The notes beneath the pieces were generated by a model, which had not been told where the DNA came from, ran no database searches, and saw only the letters and a program-made list of their open reading frames with translations. Made by a program: the position numbers and the translations under genes. DNA of 64,000 nucleotides. Origin: Myotis daubentonii (lineage: Eukaryota; Chordata; Mammalia; Chiroptera; Vespertilionidae). Below are positions 1-11,681 of this stretch, piece after piece (position 1 is the stretch's first letter; the number at the start of each line of letters is the position of its first letter). The stretch lies in contig NC_081844.1 of the NCBI RefSeq assembly GCF_963259705.1, forward strand, positions 9,595,715-9,659,714, given 5' to 3'.

Positions 1-42
1 TAAACTGTTTCAGTCAAAAAACGCCACGGCAACTCAGAATCA

Positions 43-60
43 ACTGTAAACATAAACAGT
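43..60 (+). repeat. Short dyad in monomer head (ACTGT, 8-nt gap, ACAGT)
   Basis: A 5-bp inverted repeat around AAACATAA, present in most A and B units. It is broken in Ac units with ATAAACAATATT (for example 15318, 17881, 48402, 63345) and altered in Ap units (CACGTGTAAAC). Dyads have been discussed for centromeres without CENP-B boxes; a role here is only inferred. Confidence 0.55.
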
Positions 61-101
61 ATTCTCCACATTTCAAATCATTATACACAAGTTCTGAGCT
101 C

Positions 102-107
102 TATAAA
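102..107 (+). promoter_or_regulatory. TATA-like hexamer repeated in each monomer
   Basis: TATAAA within CTCTATAAACAGG occurs in essentially every unit, and a second TATAAA lies at most anchors (GGATATAAAC, first complete example 344-349). In 32% G+C sequence such hexamers are expected by chance, so this only marks possible initiation sites for satellite transcription. No Inr or other partner element was recognised. Confidence 0.25.
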
Positions 108-234
108 CAGGAATTCTTAAAGTTCCGGAGATGTTAATATTATGAGAATTCTCGTCATTTCAAAGTTTCTACCTGTAATCTCAGGAATTGAACTCGGCTT
201 TAAATGTAGTTAGATTCTATTTACTTGTGTTTTA

Positions 235-270
235 ACTGTTTGTTACACGTTCATATTCATTTCCTGGAAA
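235..270 (+). other. Conserved block shared by A and B units
   Basis: Shown in the first unit: from AACTGTTTG through GTTACACGTTCATATTC to TTTCCTGGAAA. It is nearly identical in almost every A and B unit I read. The main variants are CTTTTCC for CATTTCC, CAATTCC in B1d units, a single TTAATATTC near 632 and CACTTCC near 47549. It ends in the interrupted palindrome TTTCC-T-GGAAA. Low divergence between otherwise diverged subtypes may reflect protein-binding constraint, frequent exchange, or both. Confidence 0.7.
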
Positions 271-345
271 GAAAACTGAGTATTTTAAGAGTTTTAACAC
301 ATTCTCACAGTTTCCTTGGAATTATATACTAGAACGTTGAGGATA

Positions 346-728
346 TAAACTGTCTCAGTCAAAAAAAGCCGTGGCAACTCAGGATCAACTGTAAACATAA
401 ACAGTATTCTCCTCATTTTAAATCATTATACACAAGTACTGAGCTCTATAAACAGGAATTCTTAAAGTTTGAAATGACATTTTAGTGAAAACGCCACTTA
501 AAATAGCCTGAGTTGTTAATATTATCAGAATTGCCGTCATTTCAGAGCTTTCCACCACTAATCTCGGTTATTGAACTCGGCGTTAAATGTAGTTAGATTC
601 TATTTACTTGTGTTTCAACTGTTTGTTACACGTTAATATTCTTTTCCTGGAAAGAAAATTGTGTATTTTAAGAGTTTTAACACATTTTGACAGTTTCCTG
701 AGAAGTATGTACTAGAACCTTCAGGATA
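346..728 (+). repeat. Representative long monomer B (383 bp)
   Basis: Complete B unit, subtype B3. It aligns with A along most of its length, but the head reads TCTCAG and then AAAAAAAGCC, and the 10-nt A segment is replaced by a 47-nt B-specific segment. One further base is gained near CAGAGCTTTC, giving the net 38-bp difference. The tail markers are CATTTTGACAG and CTGAGAAGTAT, against CATTCTCACAG and GAATTATAT in A. Close copies lie at 5823 and 8006. Length variants elsewhere come from small deletions: 382 bp at 1802, 4368, 6551, 10190 and 11300; 379 bp at 14939, 17502, 20410, 30598, 33506 and 40743. Confidence 0.95.
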
Positions 729-3700
729 TAAACTGTTTCAGTCAAAAAAGGCCACGGCAACTCAGAATCAACTGTAAACGTAAACAGTATCCTCCTCATT
801 TCAAATCATTATACACAAGTTCTGAGCTCTATAAACAGGAATTCTTAAAGTTCCGGAGAGGTTAATATTATCAGAATTCTCGTCATTTCAAAGTAACTAC
901 CTGTAATCTCGGGAATTGAACTCGGCTTTAAATGTAGTTAGATTCTATTTACTTGTTTTTTAACTGTTTGTTACACGTTCATATTCATTTCCTGGAAAGA
1001 ATACTGTGTATTTTAAGAGTTTTAACACATTCTCACAGTTTCCTTAGAATTATATACTAGAACCTTGAGGATATAAACTGTCTCAGTCAAAAAAAGCCAT
1101 GGCGACTCAGGATCAACTGTAAACATAAACAGTGTTCTCGTCATTTCAAATCATTATACACTAGTTCTTAGCTCTATAAACAGGAATTCTTAAAGTTTGA
1201 AATGACATTTTAGTGAAAACGCCACTTAAAATAGCCTGAGTTGTTAATATTATCAGAATTGCCGTCATTTCAGAGCTTTCGACCTGTAATCTCGCTAACT
1301 GAACTGGGCCTTAAATGTAGTTAGATTCTATTTACTTTTGTTTCAACTGTTTGTTACACGTTCATATTCATTTCCTGGAAAGAAAATTGTGTATTTTAAG
1401 AGTTTTAACATATTTTGACAGTTTCCTGAGAAGTATATACTAGAACCTTCAGGATATAAACTGTTTCAGTCAAAAAAGGCCACGGCAACTCAGAATCAAC
1501 TGTAAACGTAAACAGTATCCTCCTCATTTCAAATCATTATACACAAGTTCTGAGCTCTATAAACAGGAATTCTTAAAGTTCCGGAGAGGTTAATATTATC
1601 AGAATTCTCGTCATTTCAAAGTTGCTACCTGTAATCTCGGGAATTGAACTCGGCTTTAAATGTAGTTAGATTCTATTTACTTGTTTTTTAACTGTTTGTT
1701 ACACGTTCATATTCATTTCCTGGAAAGAATACTGTGTATTTTAAGAGTTTTAACACATTCTCACAGTTTCCTTAGAATTATATACTAGAACCTTGAGGAT
1801 ATAAACTGTCTCAGTCAAAAAAAGCCATGGCGACTCAGGATCAACTGTAAACATAAACAGTGTTCTCGTCATTTCAAATCATTATACACTAGTTCTTAGC
1901 TCTATAAACAGGAATTCTTAAAGTTTGAAATGACATTTTAGTGAAAACGCCACTTAAAATACCCTGAGTTGTTAATATTATCAGAATTGCCGTCATTTCA
2001 GAGCTTTCGACCTGTAATCTCGTTAACTGAACTGGCCTTAAATGTAGTTAGATTCTATTTACTTTTGTTTCAACTGTTTGTTACACGTTCATATTCATTT
2101 CCTGGAAAGAAAATTGTGTATTTTAAGAGTTTTAACACATTTTGACAGTTTCCTGAGAAGTATATACTAGAACCTTCAGGATATAAACTGTTTCAGTCAA
2201 AAAAGGCCACGGCAACTCAGAATCAACTGTAAACATAAACAGTATCCTCCTCATTTCAAATCATTATACACAAGTTCTGAGCTCTATAAACAGGAATTCT
2301 TAAAGTTCCGGAGAGGTTAATATTATCAGAATTCTCGTCATTTCAAAGTTGCTACCTGTAATCTCGGGAATTGAACTCGGCTTTAAATGTAGTTAGATTC
2401 TATTTACTTGTTTTTTAACTGTTTGTTACACGTTCATATTCATTTCCTGGAAAGAATACTGTGTATTTTAAGAGTTTTAACACATTCTCACAGTTTCCTT
2501 AGAATTATATACTAGAACCTTGAGGATATAAACTGTCTCAGTCAAAAAAAGCCATGGCGACTCAGGATCAACTGTAAACATAAACAGTGTTCTCGTCATT
2601 TCAAATCATTATACACTAGTTCTTAGCTCTATAAACAGGAATTCTTAAAGTTTGAAATGACATTTTAGTGAAAACGCCACTTAAAATAGCCTCAGTTGTT
2701 AATATTATCAGAATTGCCGTCATTTCAGAGCTTTCGACCTGTAATCTCGGTAACTGAACTCGGCCTTAAATGAAGTTAGATTCTATTTACTTGTGTTTCA
2801 ACTGTTTGTTACACGTTCATATTCATTTCCTGGAAAGAAAATTGTGTATTTTAAGAGTTTTAACACATTTTGACAGTTTCCTGAGAAGTATATACTAGAA
2901 CCTTCAGGATATAAACTGTTTCAGTCAAAAAACGCCACGGCAACTCAGAATCAACTGTAAACATAAACAGTATTCTCCACATTTCAAATCATTATACACA
3001 AGTTCTGAGCTCTATAAACAGGAATTCTTAAAGTTCCGGAGATGTTAATATTATCAGAATTCTCATCATTTCAAAGTTTCTACCTGTAATCTCGGGAATT
3101 GAACTTTGCTTTAAATGTACTTAGATTCTATTTACTTGTGTTTTAACTGTTTGTTACACGTTCATATTCATTTCCTGGAAAGAAAACTGAGTATTTTAAG
3201 AGTTTTAACACATTCTCACAGTTTCCTTAGAATTATATACTAGAACCTTGAGGCTATAAACTGTCTCAGTCAAAAAAAGCCATGGCGACTCAGGATCAAC
3301 TGTAAACATAAACAGTGTTCTCGTCATTTCAAATCATTATACACTAGTTCTTAGCTCTATAAACAGGAATTCTTAAAGTTTGAAATGACATTTTAGTGAA
3401 AACGCCACTTAAAATAGCCTGAGTTGTTAATATTATCAGAATTGCCGTCATTTCAGAGCTTTCGACCTGTAATCTCGGTAACTGAACTCGGCCTTAAATG
3501 AAGTTAGATTCTATTTACTTGTGTTTCAACTGTTTGTTACACGTTCATATTCTTTTCCTGGAAAGAAAATTGTGTATTTTAAGAGTTTTAACACATTTTG
3601 ACAGTTTCCTGAGAAGTATGTACTAGAACCTTCAGGATATAAACTGTTTCAGTCAAAAAAGGCCACGGCAACTCAGAATCAACTGTAAACATAAACAGTA

Positions 3701-3984
3701 TCCTCCTCATTTCAAATCATTATACACAAGTTCTGAGCTCTATAAACAGGAATTCTTAAAGTTCCGGAGAGGTTAATATTATCAGAATTCTCGTCATTTC
3801 AAAGTTGCTACCTGTAATCTCGGGAATTGAACTCGGCTTTAAATGTAGTTAGATTCTATTTACTTGTGTTTTAACTGTTTGTTACACGTTCATATTCATT
3901 TCCTGGAAAGAATACTGTGTATTTTAAGAGTTTTAACACATTCTCACAGTTTCCTTAGAATTATATACTAGAACCTTGAGGATA

Positions 3985-4749
3985 TAAACTGTCTCAGTCA
4001 AAAAAAGCCATGGCGACTCAGGATCAACTGTAAACATAAACAGTGTTCTCGTCATTTCAAATCATTATACACTAGTTCTGAGCTCTATAAACAGGAATTC
4101 TTAAAGTTTGAAATGACATTTTAGTGAAAACGCCACTTAAAATAGCCCGAGTTTTTAATATTATCAGAATTGCCGTCATTTCAGAGCTTTCAACCTCTAA
4201 TCTCGGTAACTGATCTCGGCGTTAAATGTAGTTAGATTCTATTTACTTGTGTTTCAACTGTTTGTTACACGTTCATATTCATTTCCTGGAAAGAATACTG
4301 TGTATTTTAAGAGTTTTAACACATTCTCACAGTTTCCTTAGAATTATATACTAGAACCTTGAGGATATAAACTGTCTCAGTCAAAAAAAGCCGTGGCAAC
4401 TCAGGATCAACTGTAAACATAAACAGTATTCTCCTCATTTTAAATCATTATACACAAGTACTGAGCTCTATAAACAGGAATTCTTAAAGTAGAAATGACA
4501 TTGCAGTTAAAACGCCACTTAAAAGAGCCTGAGTTGTTAATATTATCAGAATTGCCGTCATTTCAGAGCTTTCCACCTCTCATCTCGGTAACTGAACTGG
4601 GCCTTAAATGTAGTTAGATTCTATTTACTTGTGTTTCAACTGTTTGTTACACGTTCATATTCATTTCCTGGAAAGAGAATTGTGTATTTTTAGAGTTTTA
4701 ACACATTTTGACAGTTTCCTGAGAAGTATATACTAGAACTTTCAGGATA
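3985..4749 (+). other. B-B phase break with hybrid unit
   Basis: Two long units adjoin (3985 B1x, 4368 B2), with the expected A missing. The 3985 unit has B markers up to GTTTCAACTG (to 4260), then A-type tail markers from GAATACTG (about 4293) through TTCTCACAG and TTGAGG. The exchange therefore falls within about 4256-4294, the block that is identical in A and B. The head and middle also carry unusual bases (GCCCGAGTTTTTAAT, GATCTCGGCG). Confidence 0.88.
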
Positions 4750-6550
4750 TAAACTGTTTCAGTCAAAAAACGCCACGGCAACTCAGGTTCACGTGTAAAC
4801 ATAAATAGTATTCTCCACATTTCAAGTCATTATACACAAGTTCTGAGCTCTATAAACAGGAATTCTTAAAGTTCCGGAGAGGTTAATATTATCAGAATTC
4901 TCGTCATTTCAAAGTTTCTACCTGTAATCTCGGGAATTGAACTCGGCTTTAAATGTAGTTAGATTCTATTTACTTGTTTTTTAACTGTTTGTTACACGTT
5001 CATATTCATTTCCTGGAAAGAATACTGTGTATTTTAAGAGTTTTAACACATTCTCACAGTTTCCTTAGAATTATATACTAGAACCTTGAGGATATAAACT
5101 GTCTCAGTCAAAAAAAGCCATGGCGACTCAGGATCAACTGTAAACATAAACAGTGTTCTCGTCATTTCAAATCATTATACACTAGTTCTTAGCTCTATAA
5201 ACAGGAATTCTTAAAGTTTGAAATGACATTTTAGTGAAAACGCCACTTAAAATAGCCTGAGTTGTTAATATTATCAGAATTGCCGTCATTTCAGACCTTT
5301 CGACCTGTAATCTCGGTAACTGAACTGGGCCTTAAATGAAGTTAGATTCTATTTACTTGTGTTTCAACTGTTTGTTACACGTTCATATTCATTTCCTGGA
5401 AAGAAAATTGTGTATTTTAAGAGTTTTAACACATTTTGACAGTTTCCTGAGAAGTATATACTAGAACCTTCAGGATATAAACTGTTTCAGTCAAAAAACG
5501 CCACGGCAACTCAGAATCAACTGTAAACATAAACAGTATTCTCCACATTTCAAATCATTATACACAAGTTCTGAGCTCTATAAACAGGAATTCTTAAAGT
5601 TCCGGAGATGTTAATATTATCAGAATTCTCGTCATTTCAAAGTTTCTACCTGTAATCTCAGGAATTGAACTCGGCTTTAAATGTAGTTAGATTCTATTTA
5701 CTTGTGTTTTAACTGTTTGTTACACGTTCATATTCATTTCCTGGAAAGAAAACTGAGTATTTTAAGAGTTTTAACACATTCTCACAGTTTCCTTGGAATT
5801 ATATACTAGAACGTTGAGGATATAAACTGTCTCAGTCAAAAAAAGCCGTGGCAACTCAGGATCAACTGTAAACATAAACAGTATTCTCCTCATTTTAAAT
5901 CATTATACACAAGTACTGAGCTCTATAAACAGGAATTCTTAAAGTTTGAAATGACATTTTAGTGAAAACGCCACTTAAAATAGCCTGAGTTGTTAATATT
6001 ATCAGAATTGCCGTCATTTCAGAGCTTTCCACCACTAATCTCGGTTATTGAACTCGGCGTTAAATGTAGTTAGATTCTATTTACTTGTGTTTCAACTGTT
6101 TGTTACACGTTCATATTCTTTTCCTGGAAAGAAAATTGTGTATTTTAAGAGTTTTAACACATTTTGACAGTTTCCTGAGAAGTATGTACTAGAACCTTCA
6201 GGATATAAACTGTTTCAGTCAAAAAAGTCCACGGCAACTCAGAATCAACTGTAAACGTAAACAGTATCCTCCTCATTTCAAATCATTATACACAAGTTCT
6301 GAGCTCTATAAACAGGAATTCTTAAAGTTCCGGAGAGGTTAATATTATCAGAATTCTCGTCATTTCAAAGTTTCTACCTGTAATCTCGGGAATTGAACTC
6401 GGCTTTAAATGTAGTTAGATTCTATTTACTTGTTTTTTAACTGTTTGTTACACGTTCATATTCATTTCCTGGAAAGAATACTGTGTATTTTAAGAGTTTT
6501 AACACATTCTCACAGTTTCCTTAGAATTATATACTAGAACCTTGAGGATA
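4368..6550 (+). repeat. 2,183-bp hexamer, copy 1 of a tandem pair
   Basis: Unit starts: 4368 B2, 4750 Ap, 5095 B1, 5478 Ac, 5823 B3, 6206 Ag. The same series recurs immediately at 6551, every anchor displaced by 2,183 bp (2,182 for the 4750 unit to within one base). Shared rare markers include AAAGTAGAAATGAC in the B2 unit (one base shorter than normal), CATAAATAGTATTC in Ap, CAGACCTTTC in B1, CTCAGGAATTG and GAACGTTGAGG in Ac, and AAAGTCCACGG in Ag. Confidence 0.9.
5945..5991 (+). repeat. B-specific 47-nt segment (source of the 38-bp length difference)
   Basis: Shown in the B unit at 5823. Between the shared AATTCTTAAAG and GTTAATATTATCAG, B has 47 nt where A has 10. The segment contains AGTGAAAACGCCAC, which resembles the A-unit head AGTCAAAAAACGCCAC, and ends in CTGAGTT. 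With the next shared G this gives CTGAGTTG (5985-5992), the reverse complement of CAACTCAG in the same unit's head (5852-5859). It may therefore derive from head sequence. Subtypes differ inside it: TTTTAGTG (B1, B3), TTGCAGTT (most B2), TTTTATTG (some B3). Confidence 0.85.
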
Positions 6551-8733
6551 TAAACTGTCTCAGTCAAAAAAAGCCGTGGCAACTCAGGATCAACTGTAAA
6601 CATAAACAGTATTCTCCTCATTTTAAATCATTATACACAAGTACTGAGCTCTATAAACAGGAATTCTTAAAGTAGAAATGACATTGCAGTTAAAACGCCA
6701 CTTAAAAGAGCCTGAGTTGTTAATATTATCAGAATTGCCGTCATTTCAGAGCTTTCCACCTCTCATCTCGGTAACTGAACTGGGCCTTAAATGTAGTTAG
6801 ATTCTATTTACTTGTGTTTCAACTGTTTGTTACACGTTCATATTCATTTCCTGGAAAGAGAATTGTGTATTTTTAGAGTTTTAACACATTTTGACAGTTT
6901 CCTGAGAAGTATATACTAGAACTTTAAGGATATAAACTGTTTCAGTCAAAAAACGCCACGGCAACTCAGGTTCACGTGTAAACATAAATAGTATTCTCCA
7001 CATTTCAAGTCATTATACACAAGTTCTGAGCTCTATAAACAGGAATTCTTAAAGTTCCGGAGAGGTTAATATTATCAGAATTCTCGTCATTTCAAAGTTT
7101 CTACCTGTAATCTCGGGAATTGAACTCGGCTTTAAATGTAGTTAGATTCTATTTACTTGTTTTTTAACTGTTTGTTACACGTTCATATTCATTTCCTGGA
7201 AAGAATACTGTGTATTTTAAGAGTTTTAACACATTCTCACAGTTTCCTTAGAATTATATACTAGAACCTTGAGGATATAAACTGTCTCAGTCAAAAAAAG
7301 CCATGGCGACTCAGGATCAACTGTAAACATAAACAGTGTTCTCGTCATTTCAAATCATTATACACTAGTTCTTAGCTCTATAAACAGGAATTCTTAAAGT
7401 TTGAAATGACATTTTAGTGAAAACGCCACTTAAAATAGCCTGAGTTGTTAATATTATCAGAATTGCCGTCATTTCAGACCTTTCGACCTGTAATCTCGGT
7501 AACTGAACTGGGCCTTAAATGAAGTTAGATTCTATTTACTTGTGTTTCAACTGTTTGTTACACGTTCATATTCATTTCCTGGAAAGAAAATTGTGTATTT
7601 TAAGAGTTTTAACACATTTTGACAGTTTCCTGAGAAGTATATACTAGAACCTTCAGGATATAAACTGTTTCAGTCAAAAAACGCCACAGCAACTCAGAAT
7701 CAACTGTAAACATAAACAGTATTCTCCACATTTCAAATCATTATACACAAGTTCTGAGCTCTATAAACAGGAATTCTTAAAGTTCCGGAGATGTTAATAT
7801 TATCAGAATTCTCGTCATTTCAAAGTTTCTACCTGTAATCTCAGGAATTGAACTCGGCTTTAAATGTAGTTAGATTCTATTTACTTGTGTTTTAACTGTT
7901 TGTTACACGTTCATATTCATTTCCTGGAAAGAAAACTGAGTATTTTAAGAGTTTTAACACATTCTCACAGTTTCCTTGGAATTATATACTAGAACGTTGA
8001 GGATATAAACTGTCTCAGTCAAAAAAAGCCGTGGCAACTCAGGATCAACTGTAAACATAAACAGTATTCTCCTCATTTTAAATCATTATACACAAATACT
8101 GAGCTCTATAAACAGGAATTCTTAAAGTTTGAAATGACATTTTAGTGAAAACGCCACTTAAAATAGCCTGAGTTGTTAATATTATCAGAATTGCCGTCAT
8201 TTCAGAGCTTTCCCCCACTAATCTCGGTTATTGAACTCGGCGTTAAATGTAGTTAGATTCTATTTACTTGTGTTTCAACTGTTTGTTACACGTTCATATT
8301 CTTTTCCTGGAAAGAAAATTGTGTATTTTAAGAGTTTTAACACATTTTGACAGTTTCCTGAGAAGTATGTACTAGAACCTTCAGGATATAAACTGTTTCA
8401 GTCAAAAAAGTCCACGGCAACTCAGAATCAACTGTAAACGTAAACAGTATCCTCCTCATTTCAAATCATTATACACAAGTTCTGAGCTCTATAAACAGGA
8501 ATTCTTAAAGTTCCGGAGAGGTTAATATTATCAGAATTCTCGTCATTTCAAAGTTTCTACCTGTAATCTCGGGAATTGAACTCGGCTTTAAATGTAGTTA
8601 GATTCTATTTACTTGTTTTTTAACTGTTTGTTACACGTTCATATTCATTTCCTGGAAAGAATACTGTGTATTTTAAGAGTTTTAACACATTCTCACAGTT
8701 TCCTTAGAATTATATACTAGAACCTTGAGGATA
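6551..8733 (+). repeat. 2,183-bp hexamer, copy 2 of the tandem pair
   Basis: Unit starts: 6551 B2, 6933 Ap, 7278 B1, 7661 Ac, 8006 B3, 8389 Ag. It differs from the first copy by only a few substitutions seen by eye, such as CTTTAAGG for CTTTCAGG near 6925, CCACAGC for CCACGGC near 7686, and CACAAATACTG for CACAAGTACTG near 8093. The three units from 7661 also match the first three units of the window, giving three copies of the Ac-B3-Ag run at 1, 5478 and 7661. Confidence 0.9.
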
Positions 8734-10916
8734 TAAACTGTCTCAGTCAAAAAAAGCCATGGCGACTCAGGATCAACTGTAAACATAAACAGTGTTCTCG
8801 TCATTTCAAATCATTATACACTAGTTCTTAGCTCTATAAACAGGAATTCTTAAAGTTTGAAATGACTTTTTAGTGAAAACGCCACTTAAAATAGCCTGAG
8901 TTGTTAATATTATCAGAATTGCCGTCATTTCAGAGCTTTCGACCTGTAATCTCGGTAACTGAACTGGGCCTTAAATGTAGTTAGATTCTATTTACTTTTG
9001 TTTCAACTGTTTGTTACACGTTCATATTCATTTCCTGGAAAGAAAATTGTGTATTTTAAGAGTTTTAACACATTTTGACAGTTTCCTGAGAAGTATATAC
9101 TAGAACCTTCAGGATATAAACTGTTTCAGTCAAAAAAGGCCACGGCAACTCAGAATCAACTGTAAACATAAAAAGTATCCTCCTCATTTCAAATCATTAT
9201 ACACAAGTTCTGAGCTCTATAAACAGGAATTCTTAAAGTTCCGGAGAGGTTAATATTATCAGAATTCTCGTCATTTCAAAGTTTCTACCTGTAATCTCGG
9301 GAATTGAACTCGGCTTTAAATGTAGTTAGATTCTATTTACTTGTTTTTTAACTGTTTGTTACACGTTCATATTCATTTCCTGGAAAGAATACTGTGTATT
9401 TTAAGAGTTTTAACACATTCTCACAGTTTCCTTAGAATTATATACTAGAACCTTGAGGATATAAACTGTCTCAGTCAAAAAAAGCCATGGCGACTCAGGA
9501 TCAACTGTAAACATAAACAGTGTTCTCGTCATTTCAAATCATTATACACTAGTTCTTAGCTCTATAAACAGGAATTCTTAAAGTTTGAAATGACATTTTA
9601 GTGAAAACGCCACTTAAAATAGCCTGAGTTGTTAATATTATCAGAATTGCCGTCATTTCAGAGCTTTCGACCTGTAATCTCGGTAACTGAACTGGGCCTT
9701 AAATGTAGTTAGATTCTATTTACTTTTGTTTCAACTGTTTGTTACACGTTCATATTCATTTCCTGGAAAGAAAATTGTGTATTTTAAGAGTTTTAACACA
9801 TTTTGACAGTTTCCTGAGAAGTATATACTAGAACCTTCAGGATATAAACTGTTTCAGTCAAAAAACGCCACGGCAACTCAGAATCAACTGTAATCATAAA
9901 CAGTATTCTCCACATTTCAAATCATTATACACAAGTTCTGAGCTCTATAAACAGGAATTCTTAAAGTTCCGGAGATGTTAATATTATCAGAATTCTCGTC
10001 ATTTCAAAGTTTCTACCTGTAATCTCGGGAATTGAACTCGGCTTTAAATGTACTTAGATTCTATTTACTTGTGTTTTAACTGTTTGTTACACGTTCATAT
10101 TCATTTCCTGGAAAGAAAACTGAGTATTTTAAGAGTTTTAACACATTCTCACAGTTTCCTTAGAATTATATACTAGAACCTTCAGGATATAAACTGTCTC
10201 AGTCAAAAAAAGCCATGGCGACTCAGGATCAACTGTAAACATAAACAGTGTTCTCGTCATTTCAAATCATTATACACTAGTTCTTAGCTCTATAAACAGG
10301 AATTCTTAAAGTTTGAAATGACATTTTAGTGAAAACGCCACTTAAAATAGCCTGAGTTGTTAATATTATCAGAATTGCCGTCATTTCAGAGCTTTGACCT
10401 GTAATCTCGGTAACTGAACTCGGCCTTAAATGAAGTTAGATTCTATTTACTTGTGTTTCAACTGTTTGTTACACGTTCATATTCTTTTCCTGGAAAGAAA
10501 ATTGTGTATTTTAAGAGTTTTAACACATTTTGACCGTTTCCTGAGAAGTATGTACTAGAACCTTCAGGATATAAACTGTTTCAGTCAAAAAAGGCCACGG
10601 CAACTCAGAATCAACTGTAAACATAAACAGTATCCTCCTCATTTCAAATCATTATACACAAGTTCTGAGCTCTATAAACAGGAATTCTTAAAGTTCCGGA
10701 GAGGTTAATATTATCAGAATTCTCGTCATTTCAAAGTTGCTACCTGTAATCTCGGGAATTGAACTCGGCTTTAAATGTAGTTAGATTCTATTTACTTGTT
10801 TTTTAACTGTTTGTTACACGTTCATATTCATTTCCTGGAAAGAATACTGTGTATTTTAAGAGTTTTAACACATTCTCACAGTTTCCTTAGAATTATATAC
10901 TAGAACCTTGAGGATA

Positions 10917-11681
10917 TAAACTGTCTCAGTCAAAAAAAGCCATGGCGACTCAGGATCAACTGTAAACATAAACAGTGTTCTCGTCATTTCAAATCATTAT
11001 ACACTAGTTCTGAGCTCTATAAACAGGAATTCTTAAAGTTTGAAATGACATTTTAGTGAAAACGCCACTTAAAATAGCCCGAGTTTTTAATATTATCAGA
11101 ATTGCCGTCATTTCAGAGCTTTCAACCTCTAATCTCGGTAACTGATCTCGGCGTTAAATGTAGTTAGATTCTATTTACTTGTGTTTCAACTGTTTGTTAC
11201 ACGTTCATATTCATTTCCTGGAAAGAATACTGTGTATTTTAAGAGTTTTAACACATTCTCACAGTTTCCTTAGAATTATATACTAGAACCTTGAGGATAT
11301 AAACTGTCTCAGTCAAAAAAAGCCATGGCAACTCAGGATCAACTGTAAACATAAACAGTATTCTCCTCATTTTAAATCATTATACACAAGTACTGAGCTC
11401 TATAAACAGGAATTCTTAAAGTAGAAATGACATTGCAGTTAAAACGCCACTTAAAAGAGCCTGAGTTGTTAATATTATCAGAATTGCCGTCATTTCAGAG
11501 CTTTCCACCTCTCATCTCGGTAACTGAACTGGGCCTTAAATGTAGTTAGATTCTATTTACTTGTGTTTCAACTGTTTGTTACACGTTCATATTCATTTCC
11601 TGGAAAGAAAATTGTGTATTTTAAGAGTTTTAACACATTTTGACAGTTTCCTGAGAAGTATATACTAGAACCTTCAGGATA
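10917..11681 (+). other. B-B phase break, copy of the 3985 junction
   Basis: Same arrangement and the same marker bases as at 3985, displaced by 6,932 bp: B1x followed by B2, with the B-to-A tail switch between about 11187 and 11226. It is best explained as a copied junction, not an independent exchange. The following unit differs (Ag at 11682 against Ap at 4750). Confidence 0.87.

Larger units (their letters stand above)
1..345 (+). repeat. Representative short monomer A (345 bp)
   Basis: Complete A unit, 32% G+C. Order of landmarks: head with TTTCAG and a six-A run followed by CGCCACGG (1-30); ACTGT/ACAGT dyad (43-60); GAGCTC (SacI) then TATAAA (102-107); GAATTC (EcoRI, 111-116); the A-specific 10-nt segment TTCCGGAGAT (123-132); a variable middle up to about 200; a strongly conserved block (235-270); and a tail whose A-type markers are CATTCTCACAG and GAATTATATAC. 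This copy belongs to subtype Ac. Close copies lie at 5478 and 7661. A units make up 87 of the 175 complete units and vary almost only by substitution, only one (37870) departing from 345 bp. Confidence 0.95.
1..4749 (+). repeat. Array zone 1: dimers with B1-rich run
   Basis: Unit starts and subtypes: 1 Ac, 346 B3, 729 Ag, 1074 B1, 1457 Ag, 1802 B1, 2184 Ag, 2529 B1, 2912 Ac, 3257 B1, 3640 Ag, 3985 B1x, 4368 B2. The Ag-B1 dimer is repeated three times in a row at 728/727-bp steps (729, 1457, 2184), the simplest local amplification in the window. The B1 at 1802 has lost one G near CTGGCC. The zone ends in a B-B pair (3985/4368). Units from about 1.8 to 4.7 kb reappear at 8.73-11.68 kb. Confidence 0.9.

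Noticed and set aside
255..276. Functional CENP-B box at ATTTCCTGGAAAGAATA
   Set aside because: Only three of the nine essential bases of TTCG-N4-A-N2-CGGG are present. No better match was found on either strand, including near TTTCGACC and CTCGGG, where the spacing is wrong.
1..345. Monomer A as an internal dimer of about 170 bp
   Set aside because: AACTGT recurs near 3, 42 and 235, and a few short words repeat, but the two halves of the unit do not align by eye beyond these words.
102..349. TATA boxes as real promoters
   Set aside because: TATAAA is expected often in 32% G+C DNA and no other promoter element accompanies it. It is kept only as a low-confidence note.
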